Below, piece by piece: positions 32,354-44,230 of a stretch of DNA of 64,000 nucleotides (positions within the stretch are counted from its first letter, which is position 1; each line of letters begins with the position of its first letter). The notes under the pieces were generated by a model. It had not been told where the DNA came from. It searched no databases and worked only from the letters and a program-made list of their open reading frames with translations. The position numbers and the translations under genes are program-made. The stretch spans positions 741,571-805,570 of the forward strand of contig JAOWBW010000595.1 of NCBI GenBank assembly GCA_026119855.1, in the 5' to 3' direction. The DNA comes from Campanula takesimana. Taxonomy: Eukaryota; Streptophyta; Magnoliopsida; Asterales; Campanulaceae.

Positions 32354-33989
32354 TATTAAGGAATATTATGTATTCCTAGCACATATTGTAATTACCAAAC
32401 ATAGAGATTGTATCTTGTACACCAAGTTAGATTATTCTAGAATATTAGTTTCCTTATTGTATTAGTATTCCTAATTAGATTAGGACTCTAGAACTCTCTT
32501 TGTACTCCTATAAATATGTATTGCTAGTATCAATAATACTTGAGTCATTCATACAATATTATTTGAGTCTCTTATATCAATTATCTCTCTTCATGTTTCC
32601 TTGACATGGTATCAGAGTTATGATCCATAATAGGACTTCTCCACCACAAAGCTTCTGCCAACCACTACACAAACCACCACGGCAAAACCTTCCCAAACTT
32701 GCGGCCATATCACCTCCACCTACTTCCACCGTTCACAAACCCCTTCTCCCCAACCACAACACACACGACATACTTTTTTTTTTCAAACTACCAAATCTTA
32801 TTTTGCCCACTCCCACCATCGGCATCAGCCATGAAAACCATGAAATAATTCCTCTTTTGTTTTTTTGTCTCTTTTTTTGCTTCCAACCAAACACAAGAAA
32901 CATCCCCCCCCCCCATCTCCCTACTGCCCTCAAAAAAAAAAAAAAAAAAAAAATTCATCGTTTCACGGCAAAACCCAATGGCAGCAAAACACTAAATCAT
33001 ACAACCCTCGGCCTCTCTACTCATACCGGCTACCTAGCTATTACTCCTAACCTATTTGGTTTCCAAAGTTACAAACGTAGTCAAACCTTTTTACTTGAGA
33101 AGCCATAACCTTACCCCACCATAACCCCAAAACTCACCTATTCAACGTTTATATTCCCCACCAATCTTTTTTTTTTTTTTTTGCAACCCAAACCACCTCT
33201 TAACTCCTCTTCATTCCTTTAATTTTTTTATTTTTTTTCTTCAAAACTCAAGGCCGCCACTCCCATCCCCACCAACCCAAACCTGACCGAACACCCCTAC
33301 CCGGCTGACCGTAACCCCTAACTCGCCAAACCCCTCAAAGTCCGTCTAGCGACGTAAAAGTGCTAAAAACCGTCTAGCGACGTAAAAGTGCCAAAGACCG
33401 TTTCACGACGTAAAAGAGCCAAAACTTTGCCTTAGTAGCACTCATTTTTTTTTTTTTTTTTGCCTTAGTAGCATCAACTTCGCCATAGTAGCTACCAAAA
33501 ACCTCTGCCATAGTAGCAACTTCGTTGAGACATAAAATCGTCTTGCGACGTAGTCGATGAAACGTTCAAAGATACGTCATTCCAGCGTAAAATCGTCATT
33601 GTGACGTGGTTGGGACGTAAAGTCAACATCAATGCAACATCATACAAGACCGGGATCACATCAACTCACTCGCTTCATCAACCCGGGTCATTTCATCACT
33701 TTCCAAGATTGGTCTTTCCCTTCGGACGTCCATCTTGCGGTGGCATATTAAGGAATATTATATATTCCTAGCACATATTGTAATTACCAAATATAGAGAT
33801 TGTATCTTGTACACCGAGTTAGATTATTCTAGAATATTAGTTTCCTTATTGTATTAGTATTCCTAATTAGATTAGGACTCTAGAACTCTCTTTGTACTTC
33901 TATAAATATGTATCGCTAGTATCAATAATACTTGAGTCATTCATACAATATTATTTGAGTCTCTCATATCAATTATCTCTCTCCATGTA
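32354..33989 (+). mobile_element. Non-autonomous LTR retrotransposon F without gag or pol
   Basis: LTRs of about 250 bases (32354-32606 and 33746-33989, the latter cut short at its 3' end) differ at only a few positions by eye. Both start TATTAAGGAATATTA, where TGTTAAGG is expected. A Met-tRNA primer site TGGTATCAGAG follows the left LTR (32607-32617). The 1.1 kb interior has no gag or pol. A Pro/Thr-rich open frame (32620-33108) is low complexity. Three approximately 30-base units with CTAGCGACGTAAAAGTG lie at 33337-33432, followed by dispersed GACGT and CTTAGTAGCA motifs. Confidence 0.82.
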
Positions 33990-34494
33990 TGATTGGCTCC
34001 GACTATCTCTCTCTAATCCTTGACAGAATCTAGGGTATAAAACGTGGAAAACACACAGTAGCCACCCACACACATGCGATCTTCGGCTGAATTTTCCCTT
34101 CTTCCGCCATCTCTCTCTCTCTCTCTCTCTCTCTTTATCTCTCTCCATCTCTCTCTATCGCCATTGCAAATGAGATGAGCTTCAAAGAAAACTATTGAAA
34201 AGGTATGAATCTTTACAAGTTTGTTCATCAATTATCACCTTTTTTTTTCTATTTGAAATTGAAATTGATATTTGAATAAGCTAATTGATCTAATTGAAAT
34301 TGATTTTCTCCTTATAGAAGATGGATATGAAGATGGAGATGGAGATAGTAAATCACAATGTCATTGAATCAGATGAGAGTGAGATTGAAAAAGACAATGA
34401 AGATCAATTTGAAGAGATGGATATCATCATTTGGCTCAAAAACACCAAATCTACTCTTAATTTGAATCATGTAGTCATTTGCTACTCAAACTGA
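33990..34494. other. Gap with CT microsatellite and a short open frame
   Basis: A (CT)n tract is at about 34109-34132. At 34321 a short acidic frame begins (MDMKMEMEIVNHNVIESDES), following a possible acceptor TTATAGAAG. It stops after about 57 codons. The opening resembles the acidic N-termini of FAR1-related transposase-derived proteins, but this is too weak to assign. Confidence 0.3.
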
Positions 34495-35215
34495 AATAGA
34501 GATGTTCAAACTGCTCAAACTGAAATAGAATTGATTTGGTGTAACTTGTTGTTTTAGTATAGTAACGTGGAGTTTTAGTATTGTAACATGATGTTTTAGT
34601 ACAGTAACTTGGTGTTTTATTAGTGCAACCTGGTGCTTAATCAAGTTATGTTGTATCGGATCTATACTTAGTATTTTAGTAGTGTAACTTGATATTTGAA
34701 CACACAAACTTGATATTATAATAACATTGAAATAAAGCATTTTGAACATCAACTTATATATAAATTAGTGTTGTTTTAATTTAGTAACTTGATGTTTTAG
34801 TATTGTAATTTTATGTTTTAATATAGTAACTTGGTGTTTTAATAGTGTAACCTGTTGGTTAAAGAAGTTATGCTATATCAGATCTACACTTCATATTTTA
34901 GTAGTGTAACTTGGTCTTTGAACAGACAAACTTAATATTATAATAACCATGCAAGCATTTTGAACATTAACGTATAATATAACTTGGTGTTGTTTTAGTA
35001 TAGTTACTTGATGTTTTAGTATTGTAACTTCATGTTTTAGTACAGTAACTTGGTGTTTTATTAGTGCAGCCTGGTGGTTAATCAAGTTATGTTTTATCAG
35101 GTCTACACTTGGTGTTTTAGTAGTGTAACTTCGTGTTTTAACTTACAAACTTGATATAATAACCATACAATTTCTTTTGAAATAAGCACTTTGAACATGA
35201 GCTTATAATACAACT
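34495..35215. repeat. Hierarchical tandem repeat (about 240-base unit, about 20-base subunit)
   Basis: Three units of about 240 bases begin near 34540, 34775 and 34990. Each contains subrepeats of TAACTTGRTGTTTTAGTA type, then GGTTAATCAAGTTATG-like and CTTTGAACAT-like segments in the same order. The array is bounded by unique AT-rich DNA. There is no coding function; the minus-strand open frames (KHQVTILKHQVT...) are products of the repeat. Confidence 0.8.
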
Positions 35216-35865
35216 TAATACACATGTTTATGCATAAAAAACAACAAGTTAATAACTTAAAACAATAAGTTTGGACTTAAAAACAATAAGTTTGGATTTC
35301 AAAACAAAACGTTACAATTTCACTGATTAACACACTTTTTAGACCTAGTTTGTCTAACATATATGTTGCAGTCAAACTACCAGCTTTCTTCCTCTTCTTC
35401 TCCTCATTGTCTTTGCTCCCAACAACCTTGTCAATGTGATCATGTTTGATTGCCGGAAAGTCTTCAACTTTATTCAACAAAGACTCCTTTTTGCTTGTTT
35501 AAATCACTGAGTAACAAATACCAAACTCAAAATGCCTAATCAAGCATCACAAAAACCGAACAAAAAAGGCTTGAAATCAACACAGTAATCGAATAAAATA
35601 AAGTGAGAATCAAGCGAAAAAACTTGAAATCAACACATACCTCCATCGCGCCCTGACTTCACTACGCCTTTCCTCGTTATTTTGCTTTAAATCAAACAGT
35701 AGTTTGCGTCTAATAGAGTGAAATTAACGAACGATGCAAGGAGAATCAAACAAATTTTACTTCAAATTGGAAAAATCGAACAAAAGAGTAAAAGGTTGGA
35801 GGTAGTCTTCACCGGTTTTAGAGAGAGAGAACGGCGAAATTTTGCTGTGTGTTTTTGAGAGAGAG
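35216..35865 (-). other. Possible small decayed gene fragment, minus strand
   Basis: A minus frame (35480-35277) contains DFPAIKHDHIDKVVGSKDNE and a basic run EKKRKKAG. About 160 bases upstream a start codon ATGGAG abuts a donor GTATGTG (about 35645). This could be two exons of a small gene or part of a TIR element associated with the neighbouring tandem repeat. No family recognised. Confidence 0.25.
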
Positions 35866-36341
35866 TGTTGGAACAATTTTAATCCCTGAATGCCACACTC
35901 ACTTTAGAATAGGATTGAGGAAGAGATGAAGTGGAAGCGATAAAATATATACCTGTTGAATCCATGGATGATGTAGGGAGAAATAAGATGGAAAAGAAGA
36001 AGTAGGGAATGAAGATCTTCTAAGTAATAGTGACTTCTTAATCTCTCAAGTACTTCAATAATGTGAAGAGAATTTAAGAGAGATAACAAGAATGAATAGT
36101 TGTTTCTAAGCTTGATGGAAGGGCCTTTAAATAGGAAACATTGTGTCACTTCACCTAGGGACTACACCCTTTTAAGAAGCTTAGTGATATTATATTACCC
36201 TTTTGCCCATCACAATTAGGTAATTATATATCCAGGAATTCTACACATTTTATTATCAACTATACTTTATAAATTAACATTATAATCATAATTTTATAAA
36301 TGGAAGTCTAAATGACTTGTGTTGCAAGCCATGTCCTTACA
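35866..36341 (-). repeat. 3' LTR of element C
   Basis: The minus strand begins TGTAAGGACATGGCTTGC and ends AAAATTGTTCCAACA. It is adjacent on its inner side to a polypurine tract (AAGTGGGAGAT, 36342-36352). The shared part is nearly identical to 41572-41950. Confidence 0.88.
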
Positions 36342-37075
36342 ATCTCCCACTTGGGTTGCAAAACAAAGTCCTTCCTTTAAATCATGAATATAACACAAAT
36401 GACAACCCTAATGTGCGCACTTTATTGTCATTTATAACAATCTCGTCCATTAGCCATACAAGTATAGGACTAAAGGGGCAGTCGTTGTAATTGATTCGCA
36501 ACTAAACCCACAATAATCACGTATACAAATCTAACTAATTGACATAGATCAAAAGTATAGATGTGTAGCATGGAATCATAAAGAATATCTACATATTCTT
36601 CCAACTAGTCCAACTTAACCAAATGAGATCAAAACTTTAAATAATAGAACAATTAATGAAAGAACAACACAAACTCCCACTATACTAAATGTTATCAAAA
36701 GTTGTTACACCCATATGAGCAACATGCTCGTGAAACACTGAAGATGATAACTCTTTCATAAATGGATCCTCTAAATAGAGTTGTTTCTATAAGTTGTATC
36801 CCTTTCGTTCATGTTGTACTCTTTTTTTTATAACAAGGTAATTAATGTCTAAATCCATAAACTCTTGTTAGAGTACAGAACTGCTACCTGATAGTCATTT
36901 CTTAATTGGTCTTTCGACACTTGTTTTGACAAATTACAGTCCATTAAAACATATGCACCCATATATTTAACTAATGTCGGAATACCTAATGATCTCAAGA
37001 TGATCCGACTTCAAAACATAGGCATGTAGTTCTTTAGTGTTTTGTAAATACTTCTATCATTCTTTTGGCTGCTAC

Positions 37076-38315
37076 TTAATGTTCTTTCCGGATTGCTTTG
37101 GTATTGACCAAGCATCCCAACATTAAATGTAAGATATACATATACATTAAGCTTCCTACTGCTGATGTAAAGAGGGAATTTTCCATATACTTGGATTCAA
37201 AATTTACTTTTAGGATACTGTTTGAGACTAAGAATGTCTCCTTTAAAATTAGGGGTGTCATGTGGTTTACATTTTTGCATGCTAAACCTTTTGTAATACC
37301 TTTCCATATGGCCTTTTGTGATAATCCTAAAACATCTCGTGAGTGATCACGGTGAATTTGGATTCTTAATACAAAGATGCCTTACCAAGATCTTTCATTT
37401 CAAATAAGAAATTTCTTAGTTTCCTTAATAAGGTTCATATCATTACTAGAAAGCAAAATCATCATCCATATATAAGACCAAAATTATAAATTTACTCCCA
37501 CTGAACTTATGGTATACACAATCTTAATCAAGATTCTTTTCAAAACCAAATAAAAATAACTTGATTAAGTACCATTGATGAGAAACTTGCTTGAGTCCAC
37601 AAATGGATTTCTTTAAATTCACAAACTAATTGCTTAGTTTGATCCAAATCAACCATATATTCCTCAATGTCTCCATTAAGGAAAGTTGTCTTTATATCCA
37701 TTTGATAAACTTCAAGATCATAATAGGCTATATGTGTCATAATGATCTAAAAGTGTTTTTAGAAGATACCGGAAAAGTGCTTTCTTTATAATTAATGTAT
37801 TCCTTTTGAGTCAAATCTTTAACAATTAGATGGGCTTTATATCTTTCCATATTACCTTGTGAATCCTTTTGGTCATAAAGATTAATTTAATCCCAATAGG
37901 TTTCACATCTTTAGGTAATGGGACAAGATCCCAAACGTTGTTATCCTTATAGATTTTAACCCTTCATTTATGACATTAATTTACTATATGAGAATTAGAA
38001 CTATTAATGGTTTCATGGAAAATGAGAGACTCATCTCCCACTAAACCTAAGTATCCTTTATTCTCGGCAATATACACTTCATAATTATCCGGATTTGCAC
38101 TTTCTTCTTACTCTATTGGATCTTCCAAAGGGCACCGGTTCTATCTTATTTTGAGGTTGTTGAATTTCCTTCTTATGATCAACATTTCCATGTTGTTTAA
38201 TATTTATAGGGAAATCATATTTATTTTGAATTGTATGTTCTTCTTGAATGTCAAGTTCAAAACTTGATATCCAATTGGAACTATGGGAAGTGGTATATAA
38301 ATGGATTCCATACAA
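37076..38315 (-). pseudogene. pol: Decayed copia pol (RT region), element C
   Basis: Short minus-strand pieces recall the copia RT order: a linker with RSNRVRRKCKSG (about 38100), an RT motif QMDIKTTFLNGDIEE (about 37690-37645) and the pre-RNase H motif SAVGSLMY (about 37160). Many stops and frame changes separate them. The catalytic YVDD box and the integrase are not found, so the region is long dead. Confidence 0.65.
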
Positions 38316-39734
38316 ATGAATTCCTCTTCCTTTTCAAATTCAAAATATTACTCCAAATTCTCCCACTAAATTCAACATCCTTAAAAGAACCTAGCATTTC
38401 TCGTTTTTCAAAACGTTCTAACTTTCGGGTTGTAAAATTTATATATCCCCTAGTTCTCTCGGCTTACCCCATGAATAACTACTAATAATCTTACGTCTAA
38501 CTTGCCCTTAGTAGACTTATAAAGTCTATCCTTATGCTAGACAACCCCATAAATGAATATGATTTAAGGACGGATAAGGAACGCGTCCTTAAATCATTAA
38601 GGGTTTATAATAGTAGCCTTAGAGGGAGCTTTAATGAGAATAAAGGTTGCGGCTTTAACGTATCGCCCATAATGAGTGAGGTAAGAGAAGTATAAAACAT
38701 ACTTATTACCATATCCTTAAGGATTTCAATATGTCTCTATTACAATATTCATGCTAGGCGTACCCGGCTCAATGTAGAGAGAGATAATCCCACACTCTTT
38801 CAAAATAGCGAGTAAAAAGGACCTAGACCTTGTTCCTTTTAACAATCATTCCAAAGATGTATACACCATCATGAATGACCCTAATGTTCTTAATAGTCTT
38901 CAAAGTTGATTTCCAACTTTGTCTTTATAAGAATTTTACAACGTCCAAACTCAATATTTTATGAAGCAAATAAATGTATTCAAACTAAGAGTTAGTCATT
39001 TTGAACATAATAACTATTGTTGACCTTTTCCATGAAGGAATAATTAATGGCCTACAAATATCCGAATGCATTAGTTCATTGAGACACTTGATGCTCTCGA
39101 GAATACTATAATGTTTGTAAATTTACTTTAAGGCATTTAATGCAAAAGTATTTTCCAAATTATCAAGTTTGTTTAAGATTATCCTTTAACATAAGCTTAT
39201 CAATTTTCCTCTTGGAAATATGACCCAAATGCCTATGCTTTAATAAAATATAAACTTTACTTGATAACTTTTGCTTTCTAGTTTTGGTTTCATTATTTAA
39301 GGGACACATTTATTGTTTGAATAATGTCAAGTAAATAAGGAACACTTGACAAAGTACTAGTACCAACAACCTTGAAATTTAAAATAAAAATCACATTTAT
39401 AAAAGATGAACAAAATAACCTTTTTTGTTCAATAGTGTGATAAATATCAAATTCCGTCTAAATGACGGTACAACAAATGTATTATTTATACAAATAACAC
39501 TAAGCACTTTAACAATAACCAAAATTCCCGATGCCTTACACTTCAACCGGATCCCGGCTTCCATATAGATGAATCCTTCATCTTCTCCAGGACTTCGGTA
39601 TTTCAGGCAATCCTACATAGACATTCATTATGTGAGTTGTTGTAACATAATTCAACCACTATGTATATGTAGGAAATGAAACCAAATTAGCCTTTATCAC
39701 AAATAATTCCAAATGACATACCTTTCTTAGCACG

Positions 39735-40190
39735 TCAAGCGTGATACTTAGGGCAGTCGTACTTCATGTGAGTGAGGTCCTTGCAAAAGAAGCATTCCTC
39801 TTTATGATCATGAGATGATCCCTTAAGCTTCTTTTTACTTGCAACCGCAATGTCCTTCCCTTTTCTCTTTGTCCCATGAGAAGAGGTAGATGCCAAACAT
39901 CCCTCAATCATATCAAGGAATGTTTTAGCATCAACGTCCTTGGAGACACCGTCCAAAATGCTCTCCGGGACAACTATATTCATGATCATTAGGCTCACGA
40001 GGTTGGAGCGTTCCCACTTCTCATTATTTAAGCAATCTTCTTGAGTGCTTATATCAGAAAGAGGAAGAGGAAACGGTTCCCTTAATGCGTGATCTATGTC
40101 CATATAGCCTAAGATCATCATCAATTTATTTTTCCAAGTTTTAAAATTAGTCCTGTTAAGCATCGGTAAAGTACTCATAGCAGTAATCAC
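39735..40190 (-). pseudogene. gag: Copia gag, element C (internally deleted)
   Basis: The minus frame opens MITAMSTLPMLNRTNFKTWK and LMMILGYMDIDHALREPFPL, and ends with the zinc knuckle CFFCKDLTHMKYDC. Compared with element A about 110 residues between DVDAKTFLDMIEG and CLASTSSHGTK are missing, yet the frame stays open. The unbroken frame despite the deletion is notable. It lacks the central capsid part. Confidence 0.85.
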
Positions 40191-40739
40191 GGATGAAGCA
40201 ATAAGTAAATCTGTTGGGTTTTGAGAACAAAAAAGAATGAAAACAAAAACATGAATAAGAAACTACAAAATGAAAAATGATTAATTATATCAATGAAATC
40301 CATCAATAAGACAATCAACATGACATCAAAACTAATCTTTGGATTGCGAGTTGACTCATAAATGATTGCCTTAGGTAACAAGTAATTTGAACTTATATTT
40401 TAATAAATACTTAATCTTCCTTTGGGCCGACATAAGTACCTAAGAAAATATCCTAATGTTCATTTTATTTGTTACCACATGAATGCCTAAGTTTAGTCAA
40501 ATGTCAAGATCTTCTTTGGAAAATTCAAGTCATTCACATATTAACTTAAACATCCAACACTTTACAATTTAAGGGTTTAAATAACGTAAATCACTTAGAC
40601 GACAATATTATTTAAACAATGAATAAAATTGTCAAAGCATATAATTAATCATAACTTTTTAGGTTTGAAATAATGTAGGTTTTGTTCCAAGGGAAAAACA
40701 AAATAGTGCAAAACTTAGAAAAGTCCAAAACCTATGAAC

Positions 40740-41165
40740 AGTAACTGCTCGGCCGAGTCTTATGAAGTGCTCGACCGAGCACCTTAATCAGAATGTTTTG
40801 GTCAATTTGTCACATTATGCTCGGCCGCTCTAAACAAAACGCTCGACCGAGCTGCTCGGCCGAGTCATATGATGTGCTCGGTCGAGCACCTTAATCAGAA
40901 ACAAATGCCTTATTTGACATACAATGCTCGACCGTGCAAAACCAAATGCTCGGCCGCGCAAGTCTTGGTCCGACCGGGCATAACCAAAGACCCGACCGGG
41001 TATTCAAGAGAACCGGACCGAACTCGACCAAAGGTCCGACCGGTTTATGCCATTTTGGCGCCTGTTCATGTGCTCGGCCGAGCAAATCCAAAGACTCGAC
41101 CGAGCAGTTCGCGCCTTTTCATATGCTCGGCCGAGCAAAACAAATGACTCGGCCGAGCACCCCAT
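40740..41165 (-). repeat. Array of GC-rich palindromes in the leader of element C
   Basis: At least ten CTCGGCCGAG-type sites lie between 40747 and 41157 (for example TGCTCGGCCGAGCAAA twice after 41070), with GGTCCGACCGG and ACCCGACCGGGT variants between (about 40968-41045). Same location, between primer site and gag, as in element A. Confidence 0.85.
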
Positions 41166-41557
41166 TTTCTGCACTTTCTGAATTTGTTTAATTTATTCCC
41201 AAAAGGCCATGAATTTCAAGTAGATCCACATGGTATGTAATTAAAACATAAAACCATGTTATTTAGGGATAATCTTGCCTTAAAATTAATGGAATCAAGT
41301 GAGTAGATCCACATGGTATGCACGAAAACATAAAACCATGTTATGAAGGGATAGTAACACTTGAACCATTTAGTTTTAATGAACAAAACTTTCAAACCTT
41401 TTCTGAATTTTAGATGATGATTATCAGTGCTCTATGAACGAATTAGAGTCCCTAATCAACATCAAAACTTAATGATTCAACAGGGAAAATGAATCAAAAT
41501 TGAAAGTATACACTTTAAAAAAAAAAAGAACTCAAACTTAAACTAAAGATGAGCGGG

Positions 41558-41569
41558 GCTCTGATACCA
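41558..41569 (-). other. Primer binding site, element C
   Basis: The minus strand reads TGGTATCAGAGC two bases from the LTR end. Complementary to initiator Met-tRNA. Confidence 0.9.
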
Positions 41570-41571
41570 AT

Positions 41572-41950
41572 TGTTGGAACAATTTTAATCCCTGAATGCC
41601 ACACTCACTTTAGAATAGGATTGAGGAAGAGATGAAGTGGAAGCGATAAAATATATACCTGTTGAATCCATGGATGATGTAGGGAGAAATAAGATGAAGA
41701 AGAAGAAGTAGGGAATGAAGATCTTCTAAGTAATAGTGACTTCTTAATCTCTCAAGTACTTCAATAATGTGAAGAGAATTTAAGAGAGATAACAAGAATG
41801 AATAGTTGTTTCTAGGCTTGATGGAAGGGCCTTTAAATAGGAAACATTGTGTCACTTCACCTAGGGACTACACCTTTTCAAGAAGCTTAGTGATATTATA
41901 TTACCCTTTTGCCCATCACAATTAGGTAATTATATATCCAGGAATTCTAC
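41572..41950 (-). repeat. 5' LTR of element C, truncated
   Basis: It matches 35866-36244 almost base for base but lacks the outermost about 97 bases of U3. The break falls at GGAATTCTACA and is followed at once by sequence of element E (GCCACTGTCGAAGTACC), so it is not a clean insertion edge. Confidence 0.85.
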
Positions 41951-43267
41951 AGCCACTGTCGAAGTACCATCCTTCTTCCACACTACTCTTGAAGGAGGTA
42001 AGAGCCACTTTGCATTGCTGAGTGTCTTTCTTTACCCAGGCCTTTCTTACCTGCTGCTGTTGACTGGGCACTTGACTGGGCAACTGACTGTTAGATTGTT
42101 CCCACAGTTGTCTTGTCAAGTGGCCGCTGTTCTTCTCCAAGCCAAGTTCCTGTTTCAACTTGTAGCAAAATGGACGTATATGTCCAGGGGCAAAACAATG
42201 GTGACACACGTATCTCCTTTTTCTATTTCTTTTGTTTTTGTGAGGAGACACGTGATTAGCATTAAATTTCTCATTGTTTTTCGAAGTGCCCTCACCTTCC
42301 TTAACAAACACTGGATCTCCATAGCCTAAACCTGATTTTCCTTGGTTCCCCATGTTCAGAACCTCTTCCAATTTAGCCTTGCCATTGTTAAGTTTATTGA
42401 GTGTGTTAGTTTCTTTTTCAAGATTGCTTTTATACTTTTCACACTCATTGTCCTTTTTGGTAAGCATGACTTCTAACCTAGCTATGGAGTCCTTTTGAGT
42501 ATCACTTTCACTCGACAACCTCTCATTCTCAGCCTTTAATTTCAGATTTTCAGAGGTGAGTTTTTCATTTACCTTCTTGAACTCCTTGAGTTGATCCATT
42601 CGTTTGGACCATTCTGCAAACAACTCAACGTATGTATTGTGGAGGTCCTCATACGTGGCACTATCCTCTTCTTCCTGTGAGGATTCTTCAGATTCACCTG
42701 CAGAAGTGGAGTTAAGACAGGTATACACATTAGTACCATTTGAGCTGACAATTGTGATGACAGTTGACTGTTCATCTTCACTGTCAGATTCACAGTCAGA
42801 TTCATTGTCAGAAAGGGAGGATTGTGATGATCGTAAAAATGACAGATTTGCTGTCTGATCGTCATCATCTGAATCACTTAAGGTTGCAGAAAAACTCATC
42901 CCTCTCTTTTTGAGTGTGTTAGCACACTCATTGGCATAGTGTCCGAATCCTAAACACGCTCTACATTGAACGGTCTCAATAGATCTTTTGTTTTCAGAAA
43001 AATGATTTTTCACACCAGGGTTAATTCATAAATGGTTAAGACTCCAATAAGTTGGTTAAAACTTAGAATCTCGATATCATAAAATTCCTCTACCAAAGAG
43101 ATTATCATTTTGAATCTTTCTGGCAGGGATCTTAATATTTTGCGTACGAGTCTAGCATTAGAGATTGATTCCCCTAACACATATAACTCATTTGCAATAT
43201 TTACCAATTTAGAAGAAAAATCTTTGATGGTTTCATATTCTTTCATTTTAAAGATTTTCAAACACAA
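41951..43267 (-). pseudogene. gag: Sirevirus gag-protease, second copy (truncated)
   Basis: Minus frames 43267-43010 and 43013-41951 carry MKEYETIKDFSSKLVNIANE, zinc knuckle 1 CRACLGFGHYANEC, an acidic Ser-rich stretch, a coiled coil (KVNEKLTSENLKLKAENERL) and zinc knuckle 2 CHHCFAPGHIRPFC. Frameshifts occur near 43015 and about 43260. The protease motif YFDSGC is cut by the boundary with element C. The copy at 46563-48094 has the same parts, with a few indels in different positions. Confidence 0.85.
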
Positions 43268-43348
43268 TCATTAAAACCAAAAAACTTGTTTTGTTCACAG
43301 TCCATAATGGCCACTTTCAAAGATCGATCTCAGTATGTCGAGACCAGG

Positions 43349-43359
43349 CTCTGGTGCCA
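43349..43359 (-). other. Primer binding site, second interior of E
   Basis: The minus strand reads TGGCACCAGAG two bases inside the LTR, a variant of the Met-tRNA site. The identical site lies at 48123-48133. Confidence 0.8.
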
Positions 43360-43361
43360 AT

Positions 43362-44034
43362 TGAAAGAAATTAAGCGGCTAGGACTGTTTTTTGTGAATT
43401 GACCGACTGTGTGAACAACTGTGTATTCAAACGTGCTAACAGTTGTCCAGACAGTTGTCCTGTCAGTTGGCGACGACCAGAAACTCAGAAACACAGAAAC
43501 AAACGCAGCGGAAATTAAAACTGATTAAACACTTCAGCAAGAAATACCTTGCTGGAAAACTTTCATTACTAAAACTCTTTCAGAGTACAAAAGGATGAAA
43601 GAAACAAAAACAATTAAAAGATCAAAACCTATTCTATCTTGAATAGACTAAACATAAAAATACTTGAGTTCTTGATGAACAAGAACCTCAAGAAAAACAA
43701 AAGACTCTCTTAAAATACTCTGTCAATCCGTCTAAGTCAATGAAGAGTCGGCTTGTATTTATACAAGGCTTGGCCGCTCCTTACACTCCAAGAAATCCTT
43801 CTTTCCATATGAGAGTCTTCCTAAAATAAAACACCTAAAATACAAAATACTAACCAAAGATAAACATTAGTAGGTTAGTCAAGTAAATCAAAATAATAAT
43901 AATTATCCTAAAATAAACTATTCCTAAATAATTACAACTAATTCCTAAAATAAATAAACTCTAAATATATACATTAATTAAATCAGAATCACAAAGATAC
44001 AAAACTAAATATAAGAGTATTTCATACTCTTTCA
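43362..44034 (-). repeat. Middle LTR of element E
   Basis: The minus strand begins TGAAAGAGTATGAAATACTC and ends TTAATTTCTTTCA. It serves as 3' LTR of the first interior and 5' LTR of the second. U5 carries the dyads ACAGTTGTCC and CAGTTGGCG (43440-43475). It is nearly identical to 48136-48911 apart from a local duplication there. Confidence 0.88.
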
Positions 44035-44230
44035 ATCTCCCCCTATCTTTGTGGTTCTGATCAAAACATCCAAAACAATAATCTCTCCCCCTGAATTTGT
44101 ACAATGGATTCTACTCCCCCTAGAACACATCTTTCTCCCCCTAAATATGAAGACCACATCTTTCTCCCCCTTTTGAGAAGAACCATCAAACTCAAAGAAA
44201 AAAATAAGAATATCTTCCACTCCCCCTAAA
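44035..44230 (-). other. Cluster of six polypurine-tract-like sites
   Basis: On the minus strand AGGGGGAG occurs six times (plus-strand CTCCCCCT near 44036, 44084, 44113, 44134, 44163 and 44219). The last, AAAGATAGGGGGAGAT, directly adjoins the LTR and is the expected plus-strand primer. Repeated tracts upstream of the 3' LTR are known in Sireviruses. Confidence 0.85.

Larger units (their letters stand above)
35866..41950 (-). mobile_element. Ty1-copia retrotransposon C (family of element A), decayed
   Basis: Reading on the minus strand: 5' LTR 41950-41572 (its first about 97 bases missing), Met-tRNA primer site, leader with GC palindromes (41165-40740), gag with an internal deletion (40190-39735), strongly decayed pol, polypurine tract and a full 3' LTR (36341-35866). 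Pol remnants are VYQMDIKTTFLNGDIEE (RT, about 37700-37650) and SAVGSLMYMYI (about 37165). The truncated 5' LTR abuts sequence of element E at 41951. Confidence 0.87.

Noticed and set aside
32620..33108. A 162-codon plus-strand frame as a possible protein gene
   Set aside because: It lies inside the interior of LTR element F, is Pro/Thr/Lys low-complexity with a homopolymeric Lys run from a poly-A tract, and shows no gag or other domain.
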